Assembly: GCF_002197755.1 (NCBI RefSeq)
Contig: NZ_NHOT01000003.1
Span: 558,001-622,000 of the forward strand
DNA length: 64,000 nt
Reading direction: 5' to 3'
Origin: Pedobacter sp. AJM
GTDB taxonomy: Bacteria; Bacteroidota; Bacteroidia; Sphingobacteriales; Sphingobacteriaceae
The notes beneath the pieces are model-generated. The model was given only the letters and a program-made list of their open reading frames with translations, made no database searches and had not been told where the DNA came from. Both the position numbers and the translations under genes were made by a program. Position 1 is the stretch's first letter. Each line of letters starts with the position of its first letter. Below are positions 27,446-36,112 of this stretch, piece after piece.

Positions 27446-28120
27446 ATGACCAAAATTTTTCTATTCATTATTATTATTCTATTTTCTATAAATACCTATG
27501 CCCAGGAGAGCTTTATTGGAAATATTAACTACATGCTTCTGGAAAAGTATGTTGATTTGGCCAAGCAAAACTACCCTAAAAGGAAAATGTATAAGGCCAG
27601 TGAGTTGAGCGCAAAGGCTAAAGTTGGCGTAGCAAGGGCTACTTATTTTGATGCTTTTACAGCTTCTTATAATTATAGTCCAACCAATGCTTCAAAAATT
27701 AACACGACCAATAACTATACATTAAACGGCTTGCAGCTTGGTATTTTTTTTAACGTAGGTATTTTATTCAGAACTCCTGCTTATGTAAGGCAGGCGAAAG
27801 AAGAACATAATGAAAAGATTTACCAGGCACAGGAGTACGATATATTATTGGCCTCGGAAGTGAAGAAAACCTATTACGAATATTTGCGTGAAGCTGCAGA
27901 TCTGAAAGTTAAGGCGCAAACCTACACCGATAATAAAGCGGCCAGTGACGCACTTCGATATAAATTTGAGAAAGGCGAAACCAGTCTGGATGATTATACC
28001 AAGGCGAAAACGATAACATCATATGCCAATTCTGAACGCTTGCTGGCAGAACTTAATCTGCTCAAAGCTAAAGATTCACTCGAAGCATTGATTGGTGAGG
28101 CATTAGAGGACGTGAAATAA
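27446..28120 (+). CDS. Half-length TolC-like outer-membrane protein
   Basis: The 224-residue protein has a signal peptide (MTKIFLFIIIILFSINTYAQ) and then long amphipathic helices around a beta-strand segment, in the order helix-strand-helix of one TolC repeat (YVDLAKQNYPKRKMYKASELSAK, FTASYNYSP, FFNVGILF, KTYYEYLREAADLKVKA, FEKGETSLDDYTKAK). Standard TolC proteins have two such repeats in more than 400 residues, so this is half length. It is the first gene of the polysaccharide operon and 6 bases before the Wzz-like gene. A role in outer-membrane export of the polymer is inferred from position, since no Wza-type protein is present. Confidence 0.65.
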   Translation: MTKIFLFIIIILFSINTYAQESFIGNINYMLLEKYVDLAKQNYPKRKMYKASELSAKAKVGVARATYFDAFTASYNYSPTNASKINTTNNYTLNGLQLGIFFNVGILFRTPAYVRQAKEEHNEKIYQAQEYDILLASEVKKTYYEYLREAADLKVKAQTYTDNKAASDALRYKFEKGETSLDDYTKAKTITSYANSERLLAELNLLKAKDSLEALIGEALEDVK

Positions 28121-28126
28121 AGAAGT

Positions 28127-30277
28127 ATGAACATTCAAGAATTTTTAAATCTTACACGTAAGTACAGGTGGCTGATCATTTCAATCCCTGTACTGACACT
28201 CATCATCACGTTTCTCTTTGTGAGGAATCTACCGAAAGAATATAAATCTGTGGCACAGATTTCTACTGGTTTACTAGATCCATCCCGGCAGGTGGCATCG
28301 GAAGTACAAGGTTATTCGGGTCCTGATATCATTATAAAACTGAACCAACAGTTTACCACCATTATTGATGTGATGCGGATGCCGAAAAATATGAGTCTGC
28401 TGTCTTACAGATTAATATTGCACGACCTCAAAAACCCGCAGGCACCTTTTAAGCCGCTAAGTACCGATCTCAAAAATCTGAATGCTGCCCAAAAACAAGA
28501 GGCTATTAATTTGTTCGAGAGCCGCTTGATGAAAAGAGAGGTACTAACCCCCCTTGATAATGGCAGGTTAATGCTGTTCAACCTTGTTGAATCTATGGGC
28601 TATGGTACGGTACAGCTGAATAAAAAGCTGAATATTACGCATGAACAGAACAGTGATTTTATATCCGTAGAATTTATTTCTCAGAATACCTTGCTTTCTG
28701 TTTTTGTGGTGAATACCCTCGCCAACGATTTTATCAATAATTACAGTTTAGATCAGATCAGCAATAAAAACACATCCATACTGGTGTTGGATTCGCTCCT
28801 GAAGAAAAAAGAAACTGTGATGAATGACCGCATACGCCAGTTGAAAGATTATAAAATTAAAAACGGCGTATTAAATCTGGATAAGCAATCACAAATCATC
28901 TATCAGCAAATTACTGATAACGAGAATAAAAAAAGTCAGGCCTTAATTGACAGGCAAGCTGCCCTGGCCGCCTTAAAAAATGTAAACGATAAGTTAGATG
29001 GCCGGAATACAGATAAATATCTTGGAGCTGAAGTAGTGGCTGATAATCAGGATATCATCAATTTAAAAAACAAAATCGAAACTGCAGAGAATATATACCT
29101 GGATGGTGGCTATAAAGCCCTTGATAAAAAGAAAGTTGATTCATTGCAACTGCTGTTGAGTGCAAAGTTATTAAAGTCAAATGACCGTTACGTAAGCGAT
29201 CCGCTCGTTGCCAAGCAAACTTTAGTTCAAAGACGCATAGCTATAGGAATCGATTTAGAAAAAACAACGGCGGGTATTAAAGATATCGACAGGGAGTTAG
29301 ACAAGTTAAATGCAAAATTCACCGGAATGGTTCCCTTTGATGCAGGCGTTCAGGATTATGAACGCAATGCCGATGTAGCAACTAAAGAATACCTGGAAAT
29401 ACTAAGCCGCTACAACCAAACCAGTCTGGATAAAAATATTGGTCTGCGCTTGCAACTCGTACAGGAAGGTGTGCCTACCGTTGCGGAATCGTCAAAAAAA
29501 CCGATTTACATGGCATTAAGTGTTATCGCCAGCTTCGCTATCTGTTTTTTCCTGCTATTTATCATTTACTTTTTAGATCATTCTATTAACAATGCGCAGG
29601 AACTAAAAGCAGCTACCAATAGCAAGGTAATCGGTGAGTTAAATTTCATCAAACCTAGAAACAGGGATATCACCAAAATCTGGGAGGAGGAATATACAGA
29701 CCAAGAAATTTCTTTATTTAAGGACCAAATGCGTGCACTCCGTTTTGAAATTGACCGTTTGCTTGCCACAGAAAACCAGAAAGTTTTGGGAATTACAAGT
29801 CTGAAATCTGCCAGATCTCCAATTTTTACACTTGTTGGCTTAACTTATGCTTTTGATTCATTGGGCAAAAAGATTTTAATCATTGGTCATGCTGAAATAG
29901 CCCTGGAACTGGAAAAATTGAAAATTCCAACCAACCAATCTATCGGCAATATTTTATCAGGAGCAACCATTGTAGCTGATCAGTCCATTACTTTTTTAAG
30001 CAATGATTTAGGAGGTAAGTCGCTGCTGGAAAAGGGAAATCAGGAAGGCATCCAGCAAATATTCAATACATTTAATGCACAGTTTGATTTAATCCTGGTG
30101 TATTTAGATCCGGTAAACAGTTTGTCGGCCATTAAAGAGTGGATCTTCTTTACAGATCAATACATCGCTTTATTTATGGCAGGCGACTCCATTGCCAACC
30201 ATGAAAAGGAAAAGGTTACACAACTGAATGCGGACAAAAAGTTTGCAGGATGGATCATCAGCGGCGTTAAAGCTTAA
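28127..30277 (+). CDS. Wzz-type chain-length determinant with degenerate BY-kinase domain
   Basis: This 716-residue inner-membrane protein has two flanking membrane helices (about residues 15-33 and 455-477), a large periplasmic Wzz/GNVR domain with long coiled coils between them, and a cytoplasmic C-terminal domain shaped like the tyrosine autokinases of polysaccharide co-polymerases. That domain lacks a Walker A GK[ST] (the place has SLKSARSPIFTL), lacks the acidic Walker A' and the C-terminal tyrosine cluster, so it is probably not a kinase. The N-terminal GPDIIIKLNQQFTTIIDVM stretch is typical of Bacteroidota members. Likely role: control of chain length with the Wzy-like gene that follows 11 bases downstream. 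Confidence 0.8.
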   Translation: MNIQEFLNLTRKYRWLIISIPVLTLIITFLFVRNLPKEYKSVAQISTGLLDPSRQVASEVQGYSGPDIIIKLNQQFTTIIDVMRMPKNMSLLSYRLILHDLKNPQAPFKPLSTDLKNLNAAQKQEAINLFESRLMKREVLTPLDNGRLMLFNLVESMGYGTVQLNKKLNITHEQNSDFISVEFISQNTLLSVFVVNTLANDFINNYSLDQISNKNTSILVLDSLLKKKETVMNDRIRQLKDYKIKNGVLNLDKQSQIIYQQITDNENKKSQALIDRQAALAALKNVNDKLDGRNTDKYLGAEVVADNQDIINLKNKIETAENIYLDGGYKALDKKKVDSLQLLLSAKLLKSNDRYVSDPLVAKQTLVQRRIAIGIDLEKTTAGIKDIDRELDKLNAKFTGMVPFDAGVQDYERNADVATKEYLEILSRYNQTSLDKNIGLRLQLVQEGVPTVAESSKKPIYMALSVIASFAICFFLLFIIYFLDHSINNAQELKAATNSKVIGELNFIKPRNRDITKIWEEEYTDQEISLFKDQMRALRFEIDRLLATENQKVLGITSLKSARSPIFTLVGLTYAFDSLGKKILIIGHAEIALELEKLKIPTNQSIGNILSGATIVADQSITFLSNDLGGKSLLEKGNQEGIQQIFNTFNAQFDLILVYLDPVNSLSAIKEWIFFTDQYIALFMAGDSIANHEKEKVTQLNADKKFAGWIISGVKA

Positions 30278-30288
30278 TCAGCAGGCTA

Positions 30289-31749
30289 ATGCTTGATAAA
30301 CTGAACACCTATATCACGGATAATAAAAAAAAGATTATTTTTTTTATTATCGCCATGTGCCTTTCCATATTAGTTGCTGGTTCCATCAGCAAATTTGGAT
30401 TGCTTGGTCCCCTGTGTGCAATAGCCATTGCGGCCTCAGGTACTTTTCTGGTGTATGCTGTCAAAAATCCACGCCTTGCCTTTTGGGCCTATTTTGCCTA
30501 TTGTTTTTGTCTGGGATTTCTGGTTAAATCCTTTTTACAGGTTCCGGTCGGACTTGCTTTAGAAGCGCTATTGCTGCTCACCTGGTGTAGTATCCTGATC
30601 AATATGGATAAATTCAACTGGCAAAACATAAAAAATGAACACGTAATATTATCATTAATTTGGTTTGGCATCAGTTTCCTTCAAATATTAAATCCCTACG
30701 GTGGCAGCATTGTTGCCTGGTTCAATGAATTAAGGTTTGTGGCTTTAAACTGGTTGCTCATTTCACCACTGGTATTTTTAATATTTAACAGCCGGTCAGA
30801 CTTAAATAAGTTTATTATATTCATTTTCTTATTTTCTTTTCTCGCCTGTTTATATGGTGTAAAACAACTTTATTTTGGCCTCACCAGCGGCGAACAGCAA
30901 TGGATGGGCATGGGTAACGAGATGACGCATATTATAAAAGGTAAGCTCCGGGTATTTTCCATTTACTCGGATGCGGGGCAATTTGGTGCCTCGCAGGCCA
31001 TTATGGCTGTGATCTCGCTGGCACTCCTTATTGGCCCGTTTAGCTTTGGAAAAAAAATAATTATCGCATTATTCACCTTTGTATTTCTATATGGCATGGC
31101 CATTTCAGGTACCAGGGGTGCACTATTTGCGCTGGCAGCCGGCGTAGCAAGCGCCTTATTTCTAAGTAAAAATTTTAAGGTATTATTTGTAGGTATCTTG
31201 TTATGTGGAAGCGGATTTTTTATCTTAAAATACACAACCATTGGCGAAAATATATTTCAGATCAGTCGTTTACGCAGCGCATTAAATCCGGAAGATGCTT
31301 CTTTCAAAGTAAGGCTGGATAACCAGAAAAAGCTAAAATCCATATTAAAAGACTTGCCTTTTGGCGCAGGTTTAGGAATGAGCGGGATGAATGGAATAAC
31401 CTACAACTCTGATAAAGTCATTGCCAATATACCACCAGACAGCTACTGGGTAAAGGTATGGGTAATGTATGGCGTTGTTGGCCTCATCTTCTGGTTTGCC
31501 ATTACCTCCTATATTATTGGGAAATGCAGCGGCATTGTTTGGAAAATTCAAGACCCGGGGTTAAAGGCAAAGATGATTGCCCTTACGGCCGGAACAGTGG
31601 CCTGTTTTATCTGTAGTTACGGCAATGAAGTGATGAATGGAATGCCATCATCTGTAATCATGTTCATGTCATGGTCTTTTGTATATATTGCACCATGGCT
31701 TGATAAAAAGTTAAACCAAACTGAACCTGATGGAAATAATCATCATTAA
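30289..31749 (+). CDS. O-antigen ligase/Wzy-like polymerase
   Basis: This 486-residue integral membrane protein has roughly 11-12 helices and a large periplasmic loop between residues 190 and 230 (LYFGLTSGEQQWMG...KGKLRVFSIYSDAG). A second loop holds RLRSALNPEDASFKVRLDNQKK and GAGLGMSG, the pattern of the Wzy_C domain with its conserved arginine and the GxG/H segment. Such proteins polymerise lipid-linked repeat units or ligate them. The next gene begins inside its end, overlapping by 20 bases. Confidence 0.8.
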   Translation: MLDKLNTYITDNKKKIIFFIIAMCLSILVAGSISKFGLLGPLCAIAIAASGTFLVYAVKNPRLAFWAYFAYCFCLGFLVKSFLQVPVGLALEALLLLTWCSILINMDKFNWQNIKNEHVILSLIWFGISFLQILNPYGGSIVAWFNELRFVALNWLLISPLVFLIFNSRSDLNKFIIFIFLFSFLACLYGVKQLYFGLTSGEQQWMGMGNEMTHIIKGKLRVFSIYSDAGQFGASQAIMAVISLALLIGPFSFGKKIIIALFTFVFLYGMAISGTRGALFALAAGVASALFLSKNFKVLFVGILLCGSGFFILKYTTIGENIFQISRLRSALNPEDASFKVRLDNQKKLKSILKDLPFGAGLGMSGMNGITYNSDKVIANIPPDSYWVKVWVMYGVVGLIFWFAITSYIIGKCSGIVWKIQDPGLKAKMIALTAGTVACFICSYGNEVMNGMPSSVIMFMSWSFVYIAPWLDKKLNQTEPDGNNHH

Positions 31750-32929
31750 TCTCTTACACATAGCACTTTGGATTTTAGGCATTTACCTGCTTATCAATTG
31801 CTTGTATCTGGCTTTTTTTGCGATTGCCGGCCTTTTTAATTTACCTAAATCACAAAAACATGCCATCACTTATAAAAAGATTGCCTTGCTTTTTCCTACC
31901 TACAGGGAAAATAGTGTTATTATCGAAAGTGTAAAATCTGCATTAAACCATCATTATAACGGAGACTTTGAAGTTGTCGTTATTGCAGACGGCTTACAGC
32001 CCCAAACCATTGCCATTTTGAAAGAAATGGGTGCAAATGTTATCGAGGTTTTTTTTGAAAAAAGCACCAAAGGGAAAGCCATGCACTTTGCCATGGAAGA
32101 GCTAAAAGATAAGGGTTTCGATATTGCAATGGTATTGGATGTTGATAATGTATTGGGAGCAGATTGTTTGCATTACATCAATTATGCCTTTCAACAGGGG
32201 AACAAAGTCATTCAGGTACACCGAACAGCTAAAAATGTAGATACCAGTTTTGCTTTCTTAGACGCTTGTAATGAAGAGGTGAATAACCAGATCTACCGCA
32301 AAGGTCACGCTGTTTTGGGTTTATCGGCCACACTAATTGGGTCGGGAGTGGCTTTCGATTTTTCATATTTCCATAGCAAATTAGGTTATATTGGAGAAAC
32401 AGTGGGCGAAGATAAAAAACTGGATTTTATGATGGCCAGTGATAAAGTTAAAGTGGCTTACCTAAATGATGTATTTGTTTATGATGAAAAAGTAGAAAAT
32501 GCACAGGTGTTTACCAATCAGCGAACAAGATGGATTGCATCTCAAATAGAATTCCTGAAAGAATATGCTTTAGAAGGCATCTTGATGTTATTTAAGGGAA
32601 ACATAGCGTTTTTCAATAAAACATTTCAAACTTTTTTAGTACCCAGGATCTTGCTACTGGCATTGCTATTCATCATGGCTGCACAATCATTTTTTAATCC
32701 TATCGGACCGGGCAGGGAATTCTGGATCACATTATTCCTTAGTCTTTGCATTACCTTGTTCATCGCCGTACCCAGAAAATTCTATGTAGATAAAAGGCTT
32801 TATCTGGCTATCTTACAAATTCCGAGAGCAATGATTGGAATGGTGATCGCATTATTTAGTATTGGCAAGGCCAAAAAATCTTTTATGGTCACGCCGCATC
32901 ACAATAAACCTGTTAAAGATAATCATTAA
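31730..32929 (+). CDS. Family 2 glycosyltransferase with membrane helices
   Basis: This 399-residue processive-type GT2 enzyme has an N-terminal membrane helix (about 5-35), the GT-A domain with YKKIALLFPTYRENSVI, an acidic VVIADGL, the metal-binding MVLDVDN (DxD), a GED-like VGEDKKLD and the QRTRWIAS (QxxRW) motif, followed by two or three C-terminal helices. DxD and QxxRW together are the mark of cellulose/hyaluronan-synthase-like enzymes. It could extend the backbone from the cytoplasmic side. It overlaps the polymerase gene by 20 bases. Confidence 0.85.
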   Translation: MEIIIINLLHIALWILGIYLLINCLYLAFFAIAGLFNLPKSQKHAITYKKIALLFPTYRENSVIIESVKSALNHHYNGDFEVVVIADGLQPQTIAILKEMGANVIEVFFEKSTKGKAMHFAMEELKDKGFDIAMVLDVDNVLGADCLHYINYAFQQGNKVIQVHRTAKNVDTSFAFLDACNEEVNNQIYRKGHAVLGLSATLIGSGVAFDFSYFHSKLGYIGETVGEDKKLDFMMASDKVKVAYLNDVFVYDEKVENAQVFTNQRTRWIASQIEFLKEYALEGILMLFKGNIAFFNKTFQTFLVPRILLLALLFIMAAQSFFNPIGPGREFWITLFLSLCITLFIAVPRKFYVDKRLYLAILQIPRAMIGMVIALFSIGKAKKSFMVTPHHNKPVKDNH

Positions 32930-32931
32930 TC

Positions 32932-33024
32932 ATGCCGATAGAATTGTTGGCCATCATAGGCACCCTGTTTGGAATAGTGGGTTTCATCAGAGGACTAAAC
33001 ACATCAGAACATACAAAAAAGTAA
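32932..33024 (+). CDS. 30-residue membrane microprotein in the polysaccharide operon
   Basis: An ATG 2 bases after the glycosyltransferase stop opens a 30-codon frame: a hydrophobic segment (ELLAIIGTLFGIVGFIRGL) and a short polar tail (NTSEHTKK). It ends 4 bases before the ATG of the following gene, so the frame exactly fills the junction. One membrane helix with an N-in or N-out orientation is all that can be said. Exact tiling between two genes and the single clean helix argue for a real gene; no family is recognised. Confidence 0.5.
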   Translation: MPIELLAIIGTLFGIVGFIRGLNTSEHTKK

Positions 33025-33028
33025 GAAA

Positions 33029-34237
33029 ATGTCGATTTTAAAGAACAGAGACATTATTATCGTTGGTCAGCAACCCTGGGACACCGCAATTGGCAGTAAT
33101 TGCAAAGATCTGGCGCTTGAATTTAGCAAAAATAACCGGGTACTGTACGTGAATGCACCTTTAGACCGAAGGACGAGCTTGCAACAAAGAAATGTTGAAT
33201 TGGTAAAGAAAAGGTTGCGCATTATTGCCGGTAAGGAAGAAGGCCTCGAACAGGTATCGCCAAATCTGTGGGTGTATTATCCTAAAGTCATAGTCGAATC
33301 CATTAACTGGATCAAAATCATGCCGGTATTCCGCTGGTTAAATAAATTAAATAACAGGAAATTTGCCCGGGACATTCATGTCGCATCAAAAAGATTGAAT
33401 TTTGAAAATTTCGTTCTGTTTAATGACAATGATATTTTCAGGAGCTTTCATTTAAAGGAATTTTTAAAACCTGGGATAAGTGTTTATTACTCCAGAGACT
33501 ATATCATTGCTACCCCCTATTGGCAGTATCATGGAAAATACATGGAGCCACAACTGATTGAAAAAAGTGATTTATGCGTGGCAAATTCAGTTTTCCTGGC
33601 CAACTATTGTAAAAAATACAATCCGAATTCTTTTTATGTTGGACAGGGTTGTGATTTTAAGTTGTTCAAACATGATGGCCCTATTTCTTTACCAGATGAT
33701 CTTTCTGCAATCAGAGGTCCGAGATTGGGGTATGTAGGTGCCATATTATCATTAAGGCTTGATGAAGCCATTCTTTTACACCTGGCAAAAACACGACCAG
33801 ACTGGAGTATCATATTGGTTGGACCAGAGGATGATGATTTTAAAAGAAGTGAACTTCATCAATTAGACAATGTACACTTTTTAGGAAGCAAAAAAACGGA
33901 GACACTGGCTGCGTACATTAAAGGATTTGATGTTTGCTTAAATCCGCAGGCGATAAACCCGCTTACCATAGGCAATTATCCTCGTAAAATTGACGAATAT
34001 CTGGCCATGGGCAAACCCACTATCGCCACCAATACAGCAGCCATGAGCATTTTTGAACAGCATGTTTACCTGGCTGAAACGAAAGAAGATTACGTGACAT
34101 TGGCAGAAAAAGCATTGGTTGAGCACAGCGAAACTTTGGCTACTGCACGAATTAACTTTGCACATACCCATACATGGGCCAAAAATGCCGAAGAAATTTA
34201 CCAGGCTATAAATGATGTCTCAGCAAATAAAAGTTAG
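33029..34237 (+). CDS. GT-B glycosyltransferase
   Basis: The 402-residue soluble protein has two Rossmann-like halves. The N-terminal half begins with IIIVGQQPWDTAIGSNCKD, the C-terminal half has RLGYVGAILSLRLDEAILLHLA, WSIILVGPED and a KIDEYLAMGKPTIAT segment in the place of the GT1/GT4 EAMAxGxPvV motif. This resembles a group often found in exopolysaccharide loci and annotated as UDP-galactopyranose mutase-associated or GT1 enzymes. Donor and acceptor are unknown. It follows the microprotein gene by 4 bases. Confidence 0.8.
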   Translation: MSILKNRDIIIVGQQPWDTAIGSNCKDLALEFSKNNRVLYVNAPLDRRTSLQQRNVELVKKRLRIIAGKEEGLEQVSPNLWVYYPKVIVESINWIKIMPVFRWLNKLNNRKFARDIHVASKRLNFENFVLFNDNDIFRSFHLKEFLKPGISVYYSRDYIIATPYWQYHGKYMEPQLIEKSDLCVANSVFLANYCKKYNPNSFYVGQGCDFKLFKHDGPISLPDDLSAIRGPRLGYVGAILSLRLDEAILLHLAKTRPDWSIILVGPEDDDFKRSELHQLDNVHFLGSKKTETLAAYIKGFDVCLNPQAINPLTIGNYPRKIDEYLAMGKPTIATNTAAMSIFEQHVYLAETKEDYVTLAEKALVEHSETLATARINFAHTHTWAKNAEEIYQAINDVSANKS

Positions 34238-34275
34238 ATTGCATCCATGAAATCGATTATCAAAAGCATTTAGAT

Positions 34276-34283
34276 TATTTTTG
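34276..34283 (+). promoter_or_regulatory. Possible internal -7 box in the polysaccharide operon
   Basis: TATTTTTG fits TAnnTTTG and lies 35 bases upstream of the GT2 gene at 34318, in the 80-base gap after the preceding gene. No -33 box is seen, so this is tentative. Confidence 0.3.
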
Positions 34284-34317
34284 CCAGGCAGATTAACATC
34301 AATATTAATAAAACGCC

Positions 34318-35235
34318 ATGTCCACCACCTCCATCATTACCGTCAATTTTCACCAGGAAGCCGTAACCATCGCACTACTCCAGTCAATCGGTAAACATTA
34401 TGATGGAAAAGATGTTGAAGTGATCATTGTAGACAACGGGGCTAAGCAAAACCAGGAAAATGTTTTTCAACCTTACTTTGAAAACATTAAATATATTCAA
34501 TCGAAGGAGAATCTGGGCTTCGCTGGCGGAAATAATTTAGGAATTAAGCAAGCCATTGGCGATTATATCTTTTTATTAAATAACGACACCGAATTGCCTG
34601 CCGGATGTATCGAAACCCTTTGCGCAGAATTTGAACAACATAAAAACATAGGACTTTTGTCGCCGTTATTATTGTATTACGACCGAAAGGATGTAATTCA
34701 GTATGCAGGTTTCACGCCTGTAAATCACCTCACAGGCAGAAATGCCACCATTGGCGAACTGGATCGAAATGAAGGGCAATATGCCAATAAAAGCCATCAA
34801 ACCGGGTATTGCCATGGTGCCGCAATGATGTGCCGTAAGGAAGACCTGCTCAGAGCAGGCTTAATGGAAGAAAATTATTTTCTGTATTATGAAGAGCTGG
34901 ACTGGTGTGAAAAATTCAAAGCAATTGGCAAACAAGTTTGGTTTACTGGCAAAACCCATGTTTACCACAAGGAATCAATAAGTGTTGGCATAGACAGCCC
35001 GCTAAAAATTTATTTCCACACGCGCAACAGGATGCTCTTTATCAGGAAGAATACAGGCTTAATGAATACCGTTCTCTTTTCTGTGTACTATACTCTAATA
35101 GCCTGCCCGAAGGCGGTGTTTAAATATTTATTTAATCAGCAATCGCACCTGGCAAAATGGGTATTAAAAGGCCTGTTATGGAATTATACCCATCGTAAGG
35201 ACAGCAAAAATTTAGGATTCGATCTGCAGAAGTAA
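34318..35235 (+). CDS. Family 2 glycosyltransferase, rhamnosyltransferase-like
   Basis: This 305-residue GT-A enzyme begins SIITVNFHQEAVTIALLQSI and shows VIIVDNGA, the NLGFAGGNNLGIKQA signature and the metal-binding FLLNNDTELP. The later GYCHGAAMMCRK and FLYYEELDWCEK are the acceptor-site and catalytic base segments found in WbbL/RfbF-type enzymes. It is cytoplasmic, perhaps membrane-associated through a basic C-terminus. An 80-base gap before it suggests a possible internal promoter. Confidence 0.85.
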   Translation: MSTTSIITVNFHQEAVTIALLQSIGKHYDGKDVEVIIVDNGAKQNQENVFQPYFENIKYIQSKENLGFAGGNNLGIKQAIGDYIFLLNNDTELPAGCIETLCAEFEQHKNIGLLSPLLLYYDRKDVIQYAGFTPVNHLTGRNATIGELDRNEGQYANKSHQTGYCHGAAMMCRKEDLLRAGLMEENYFLYYEELDWCEKFKAIGKQVWFTGKTHVYHKESISVGIDSPLKIYFHTRNRMLFIRKNTGLMNTVLFSVYYTLIACPKAVFKYLFNQQSHLAKWVLKGLLWNYTHRKDSKNLGFDLQK

Positions 35236-35248
35236 GTTTTCAATTAAT

Positions 35249-35998
35249 CTATCTCAGCCTTTTCAAGACCGTTAACACAGCATAATTGCTGAAGTGATAT
35301 ACAGACTTTACAAGACCAAGTTTTTCGCTTTCCCTAAAAATTTTCCAGGTTTTGACAATGGCCTTCATTTTATTTGATGACTGGGAATGTTTCCTGATTC
35401 TATACAAGGCCAATGGTTCATTGATTCCGTATCCCAGTTTACACTTTTTAAGCAACTGCAGGAAGAAAATCCAGTCTTCATGGCCCGCCTTCGAAAATTG
35501 TAAATCTCCGATAGTGCTCTTCAGCATCATGGAAGTTGAAAATATGATGACATTATGCGACAATAATTGAGTGTAGCTCACATGAAACGGCGCCGGAATT
35601 ACCCCTGAAATGATATCGCCATCTTCATTAATTCTATTGTAGGCACAGAAGGTTAAGCTGAGCATTTCTTTTTCCATATAAGCCACCTGGCGGCCTAGCT
35701 TATTTTCCAGCCAGATATCATCACTGTCCAGAAACGCAATATATTTACCGCCGGCTTTTGCCATCCCAAGGTTTCTCGCGTGTGAAACACCTTTGTTTTC
35801 CGGTAAACGAATCAATTGTATGTTATTGTGCTGATTAGCAAACTTTTCTACAATGGTGCAGGTATCATCTGATGATTTGTCATCGATGATAATTAATTCC
35901 CATGAGGTATAATTCTGGGCAATCACTGAATTTAAGGTTGCCGTAATAAACTTAGCAGAATTATGGCAGGGTACAATTATCGATACGAGTGGTTCCAA
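35249..35998 (-). CDS. Family 2 glycosyltransferase on the opposite strand
   Basis: The 249-residue GT-A protein has VSIIVPCHNSAKFI, ELIIIDDKSSDDT, the NKGVSHARNLGMAKAGGKYIAFLDSDDIW signature with DSDD as the metal motif, and AGHEDWIFFLQLLKK with the catalytic ED pair. It is complete, with normal length for teichoic/capsule-type GT2 enzymes. It is the only glycosyltransferase of the locus encoded on the minus strand, converging with the gene at 34318 with a 13-base gap, so it has its own promoter upstream of 35998. Confidence 0.88.
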   Translation of the reverse strand: MEPLVSIIVPCHNSAKFITATLNSVIAQNYTSWELIIIDDKSSDDTCTIVEKFANQHNNIQLIRLPENKGVSHARNLGMAKAGGKYIAFLDSDDIWLENKLGRQVAYMEKEMLSLTFCAYNRINEDGDIISGVIPAPFHVSYTQLLSHNVIIFSTSMMLKSTIGDLQFSKAGHEDWIFFLQLLKKCKLGYGINEPLALYRIRKHSQSSNKMKAIVKTWKIFRESEKLGLVKSVYHFSNYAVLTVLKRLR

Positions 35999-36112
35999 TT
36001 GATTAAAAAATTAAAATCTTGCGTTTGAGGACTAAAATAGAGAATTATTGCAAACCTTTTAAGTGCTTGTATAAATTAAATAAAAAACCACTACTTTAGT
36101 CATCCTTTATTT

